Origin: Candidatus Omnitrophota bacterium
GTDB lineage: Bacteria > Omnitrophota > Gorgyraeia > JABMRG01 > JAFGKX01
Assembly (NCBI GenBank): GCA_016928375.1
Contig: JAFGKX010000105.1
Location: forward strand, 1 to 7,117
Direction: 5' to 3'
Length of the DNA stretch: 7,117 nt
Position 1 is the first letter of the stretch; each line of letters begins with the position of its first letter. Position numbers and translations under genes: made by a program. Below are positions 3,695-7,117 of the stretch, piece by piece. A model generated the notes under the pieces. It worked only from the letters and a program-made list of their open reading frames with translations. It ran no database searches and had not been told where the DNA came from.

Positions 3695-6253
3695 ATGACA
3701 CATAACGAGATAAGAAAAAAATTTTTAGGTTTTTTTAAAGACAAAAACCATACAATTGTTTCAAGCGACGTGCTTGTGCCTGCGGGAGACCCTACGGTAT
3801 TGTTTACAAGCGCCGGTATGAATCAGTTCAAGGAGCAGTTCCTTGGCCGTACAAAAGGCTTTACAAAAGCCGCTTCATGCCAGAAATGCCTGCGCACCGA
3901 TGATTTAAAAAATGTGGGCGTGACCTCATTTCACCACACATTTTTTGAGATGCTGGGAAATTTTTCATTCGGGGATTACTTCAAGCAGGAGGCGATTTCC
4001 TGGGCATGGGAATTTATGACAAAAGTTTTAAAAATACCGGAAGAAAAACTTTCGGTATCGGTATATAAAGATGATGATGAGGCATATTGCATATGGAAAG
4101 ATAAAATAAAAATACCGGAAACAAGAATCCGCAAGCTTGGCGATAAGGATAATTTCTGGCCTGCTGAAGCGAAACAAAAAGGCCCGAACGGCCCGTGCGG
4201 GCCATGCTCAGAGATATTTTACGAAAATGAAGTCGAGGTATGGAACCTGGTATTTACGCAGTTTAACAGAAAAGAAGGCGGCGTGTTGGAGCCGTTGCCA
4301 TCGAAAAACATAGATACCGGCATGGGCCTAGAAAGGCTCTGCGCTGTTATGCAGAGGGTTAAGAATAATTTCGAAACAGACCTATTTGCGCCTATTATAA
4401 ACAGCATTAAACACGAGACATCTGTTGAGAATAAAAAATCCACATACGCGATAGCGGATCACATAAGGGCAATAAGCTTTGCGATTTCTGACGGCATCAC
4501 TCCTTCTAATGAAGAACGCGGCTATGTTATAAGGAATTTAATAAGGCTTTCAGCTATGCACGGAAGAACATTGGGCATCAAAAAACCCTTTCTTTATAAA
4601 ATAGTATCATCAATTTCGAATGTAATGGAAGAAGCGTATCCGGAATTAAAGAAAAGGCGCGAGAGTATAAGCGCTGTTGTGCTGGCTGAGGAGGAAAAAT
4701 TTATTTCTACTTTGGAAGAGGGTATGAATATACTGGAGGCAGAATACAAAAACCTTGAAGGTAAATCCATAAAGAAAATTTCAGGTGAATTTGCATTCAG
4801 GTTATTCGATACGCACGGGTTTCCTTTTGAGCTGACGCAGGCAGCCTGCTTAGAGCGCGGATTCAGGATAGATGAGAAAAAATTCCAGGAATTGATGCAG
4901 AAACAGCGTGAACAATCGCGCAGCAAAAGCACGATGCAGGATTCTATATTTAAAGCGCCTCTGGTAAAAGAAAAGACCGAGTTTACAGGTTATGATACGC
5001 TTATAATCAAAGCAAAAGTAGTAAAGATTTTAAAAGGCGCCAGGGAAACGGATAGCGTAAATGAATCGCAGGAAGCATCAGTAGTGTTGGATAAAAGCCC
5101 GTTTTACGCGGAGAAAGGCGGGCAGGTAAGTGATGCCGGTGTATTATCTGCGAAAAATTTAAAAGCGAAAGTACTCAGCGCAAGGCCTGAGGCAGACGCG
5201 ATCATTCTTAATATATTGGTAGAAAAAGGTATTTTAAAAAACAACGATGAGGTAACAGCCGAGGTAGATAAAGACAGAAGGCTCTCTATCGCGCGCAATC
5301 ACACAGCTACGCATCTTCTGCAAAGCGCGCTTAAAAAAGTTTTGGGCGAGCATGTAAAGCAGCAGGGTTCATTGGTAGAGCCTGAACGCTTAAGATTCGA
5401 TTTTGCGCATTTTAAAGACCTGTCCGAAGCGGAGCTTGACAGGGTTGAACAGCTGGTAAATGAAAAAATACAAAGCAAAGACGTAGTCTCCTGCAAAGTT
5501 ATGGACATGGATGAAGCGAAGAAACAGGGGGCGCTTGCGTTTTTTGGAGATAAATACGAAAGTAAGGTCCGCGTGATTTCCTCAGGTGATTACAGCAGTG
5601 AATTATGCGGCGGTACGCATGTCAATAACACAGGAGATATAGGGTTATTCAAAATCATATCCGAGAGCGCTGTGGCAAGCGGCATAAGAAGGATAGAAGC
5701 AGTTACCGGCACAAAGGCGCAGGAGATTGTAAAAAGCCGGAAAGAAGTGTTTAAGGATATATGCAATGTTTTAAAATGTAATACTGCGGATGCCCAGGAA
5801 AAGGCCGGCAGCCTGATTTTGGCATTCGATAAACTGGGAAAAAGGGCAAAGCAGGCAGCGCTTGATAAAGCCAAAGCATCACTTGACGCGTTGATCGCAA
5901 ACTCCAAAAAAATAAATGATATTGTTTTCGTAGCCTCTAAATTAGAAGGCGCGGACGCGGGATTTTTGAGAAACCTTGTGGATATGATAAAAGATAAGTT
6001 AAAAAATGAAAACTGGGTAGTGCTTTTAAGTTCGCTATGCGATAATCAGGCCGGTATTATACTAGCGGCATCAGGCAGCGTTGTCAAAGGCGGATTTAAT
6101 TCCGGAAAAATAGTCTCTAAAATAGCATCCTCATCCGGCGGTTCCGGCGGCGGAAGGCCGGATATGGCGCAGGGCGGAGTCAAAAATATAACTGATATAG
6201 ATAAGTTGCAGTCTCTTGGTGAGGAAATTATCCTGGAGGAGATTAAAAAATGA
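3695..6253 (+). CDS. alaS: Alanine--tRNA ligase
   Basis: AlaRS activates alanine with ATP and charges tRNA-Ala; its editing site removes mischarged Ser or Gly. The 852-residue product has all domains. The class II catalytic core has motif 2 R67-T-D-D-L through H-H-T-F-F-E-M-L-G-N-F-S-F-G-D-Y (80-95) and motif 3 D-T-G-M-G-L-E-R (207-214). The editing domain has zinc-binding H536-x3-H540 and C638-x3-H642. The C-Ala domain ends in the glycine-rich G-G-R-P-D-M-A-Q-G-G (819-828). After C-G-P-C-S-E-I-F-Y (168-176) the chain goes almost directly to V-W-N-L-V-F, lacking a loop of about 20 residues present in E. coli and many others. I chose ATG 3695, giving M-T-H-N-E-I-R-K-K-F, which matches the family's N-terminus. 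An in-frame GTG at 3686 would add three residues. No Shine-Dalgarno is evident. The stop overlaps the hisD start. Confidence 0.98.
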   Translation: MTHNEIRKKFLGFFKDKNHTIVSSDVLVPAGDPTVLFTSAGMNQFKEQFLGRTKGFTKAASCQKCLRTDDLKNVGVTSFHHTFFEMLGNFSFGDYFKQEAISWAWEFMTKVLKIPEEKLSVSVYKDDDEAYCIWKDKIKIPETRIRKLGDKDNFWPAEAKQKGPNGPCGPCSEIFYENEVEVWNLVFTQFNRKEGGVLEPLPSKNIDTGMGLERLCAVMQRVKNNFETDLFAPIINSIKHETSVENKKSTYAIADHIRAISFAISDGITPSNEERGYVIRNLIRLSAMHGRTLGIKKPFLYKIVSSISNVMEEAYPELKKRRESISAVVLAEEEKFISTLEEGMNILEAEYKNLEGKSIKKISGEFAFRLFDTHGFPFELTQAACLERGFRIDEKKFQELMQKQREQSRSKSTMQDSIFKAPLVKEKTEFTGYDTLIIKAKVVKILKGARETDSVNESQEASVVLDKSPFYAEKGGQVSDAGVLSAKNLKAKVLSARPEADAIILNILVEKGILKNNDEVTAEVDKDRRLSIARNHTATHLLQSALKKVLGEHVKQQGSLVEPERLRFDFAHFKDLSEAELDRVEQLVNEKIQSKDVVSCKVMDMDEAKKQGALAFFGDKYESKVRVISSGDYSSELCGGTHVNNTGDIGLFKIISESAVASGIRRIEAVTGTKAQEIVKSRKEVFKDICNVLKCNTADAQEKAGSLILAFDKLGKRAKQAALDKAKASLDALIANSKKINDIVFVASKLEGADAGFLRNLVDMIKDKLKNENWVVLLSSLCDNQAGIILAASGSVVKGGFNSGKIVSKIASSSGGSGGGRPDMAQGGVKNITDIDKLQSLGEEIILEEIKK
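6235..6253 (+). promoter_or_regulatory. hisD ribosome binding site inside the alaS end, with ATGA stop/start overlap
   Basis: GGAGGAG at 6235-6241 lies within the last alaS codons, 8 bases before the hisD ATG at 6250. The A-T-G-A overlap lets a terminating ribosome restart directly. It fixes the hisD start and indicates that alaS and hisD share one mRNA. Confidence 0.8.
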
Positions 6254-7117
6254 AACTCGTAAAAACATCAGGCAAGGAATTCGGCAGGTTTTATAACAGA
6301 AACTATAGTTGCAGCCGAAATATCATGAAAAAAGTTTCAAAGATAATTGAGGACGTGCAGCGTGAAGGCGACAGCGCGCTTATACGCTATACAAGAAAAT
6401 TCGATAAAGTAAGATTAAGCCCAAGGCAGCTTAAGGTATCCGCAAGGGAAGTAAACGGAGCGTATCAGGATATAAGCCCGACTTTAGTCGAGAGCCTTAA
6501 GGTAGCTATAGAAAACATAACTTTCTTTTACAAAAAGCAGCTTAAAAAATCCAGAAAAGTATTGAATAAAGACGATGTTGTGTTGGGTGAGGTAATAAAA
6601 CCGCTTGCGTCAGTCGGCATATACATACCTTCCGGCACAGCGCCTTTAGTATCAACCGTTTACATGACTGTGCTGCCCGCAAAATTAGCAGGAGTAGAAA
6701 GAATAGTGCTTATCAGCCCGCCGGATAAATACCAGAGCATAAATCCGCAGGTTCTGGCAGTTGCTAATCTGCTCGGAGTAAGAGAGATATATAAAGCAGG
6801 CGGCGCGCAGGCAATCGCGGCATTGGCATTTGGCACAAAAACAATACCAAGAGTAGATAAAATAATAGGCCCGGGAAATCAGTATGTTACCGAAGCGAAA
6901 AGACAAGTATTCGGTTATGTTGATATCGACATGCTTGCGGGCCCGAGCGAAGTTGTTATTATCGCAAATCGTTATACGGAGACCAGGCTTGTGGCAGCTG
7001 ATATGGCTGCCCAGTCGGAACACTCAGGCGGGCTATCCATTCTTATTACTACATCAAAACCCATGGCGAAGGCAATAAAAGAATTGCCTGCGCCGGGCTA
7101 TGTTATACATGTAAAAA
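6250..7117 (+). CDS. hisD: Histidinol dehydrogenase, 3'-truncated by the window edge
   Basis: HisD performs the last two steps of histidine biosynthesis, oxidising L-histidinol to L-histidine with two NAD+ and a zinc ion. The window holds 289 codons, about two thirds of a normal protein of about 430 residues, still open at base 7117. Family motifs are V-G-I-Y-I-P-S-G-T-A-P-L (122-133), K-A-G-G-A-Q-A-I-A-A-L-A (182-193), G-P-G-N-Q-Y-V-T-E-A-K-R-Q-V (207-220), D-M-L-A-G-P-S-E-V (227-235) and Q255-S-E-H258. Q255 and H258 match the zinc ligands Q259 and H262 of E. coli HisD. The catalytic Glu-His pair and the remaining ligands lie beyond the window. The ATG shares four bases with the alaS stop (ATGA), and GGAGGAG at 6235-6241 gives an 8-base spacing, so translation is probably coupled to alaS. 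Pairing with alaS rather than other his genes is unusual. Confidence 0.97.
   Translation, partial: MKLVKTSGKEFGRFYNRNYSCSRNIMKKVSKIIEDVQREGDSALIRYTRKFDKVRLSPRQLKVSAREVNGAYQDISPTLVESLKVAIENITFFYKKQLKKSRKVLNKDDVVLGEVIKPLASVGIYIPSGTAPLVSTVYMTVLPAKLAGVERIVLISPPDKYQSINPQVLAVANLLGVREIYKAGGAQAIAALAFGTKTIPRVDKIIGPGNQYVTEAKRQVFGYVDIDMLAGPSEVVIIANRYTETRLVAADMAAQSEHSGGLSILITTSKPMAKAIKELPAPGYVIHVK

Noticed and set aside
6685..7023. Minus-strand open frame of 112 codons
   Set aside because: It lies entirely antisense to hisD, whose motifs are unambiguous.
1..7117. CRISPR arrays, tRNA or rRNA genes, insertion-sequence transposases
   Set aside because: No regularly spaced direct repeats, tRNA cloverleaf, rRNA signature or transposase frame was seen on either strand.

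Overview
The window looks like chromosomal DNA from an uncultured bacterium, and the best guess is Omnitrophota (OP3) or a similar candidate phylum. This is inference from three things: an ORF6N-domain gene, small GC-rich palindromes with the core TGCCTGCCGGCAGGCA, and AT-leaning coding DNA rich in AGG/ATA codons. No rRNA or other decisive marker is present, so the taxonomy is tentative.

Layout. On the minus strand, the left edge holds the first 42 codons of cinA. Its promoter sits so close to the ATG that the mRNA may be leaderless. A 380-base intergenic region (128-507) follows, containing a GC-rich island (about 69% GC over 181-340) with a 90-bp imperfect inverted repeat. Everything after that is on the plus strand. 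First comes an unrecognised secreted protein with four mature cysteines (508-1227), followed by two hairpins, the second a strong intrinsic terminator, and a 24-bp perfect palindrome. Next is an ORF6N-domain DNA-binding protein (1434-1958), whose coding sequence contains a 27-nt palindrome. Then comes the recombination pair recA (2043-3089, with a near-consensus sigma-70 promoter) and recX (3106-3576). A 91-bp palindromic repeat, itself interrupted by a second palindrome, separates recX from alaS (3695-6253). The right edge is hisD, overlapping alaS by 4 bases and running off the window.

How the genes fit together. RecA and RecX form a recombinase/modulator pair 16 bases apart, and cinA is a frequent recA neighbour in bacteria, though here it is divergent and separated by two extra genes. 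The terminator at 1294-1330 and the promoter at 1965-1993 make the secreted-protein gene, the ORF6N gene and recA-recX likely separate transcription units. alaS and hisD are housekeeping and histidine-biosynthesis genes, probably translationally coupled. I see no convincing new multi-gene system. The points most worth checking are the palindrome inside the ORF6N gene, the nested palindromic repeat, the GC-rich cruciform beside cinA, and the unidentified secreted protein.
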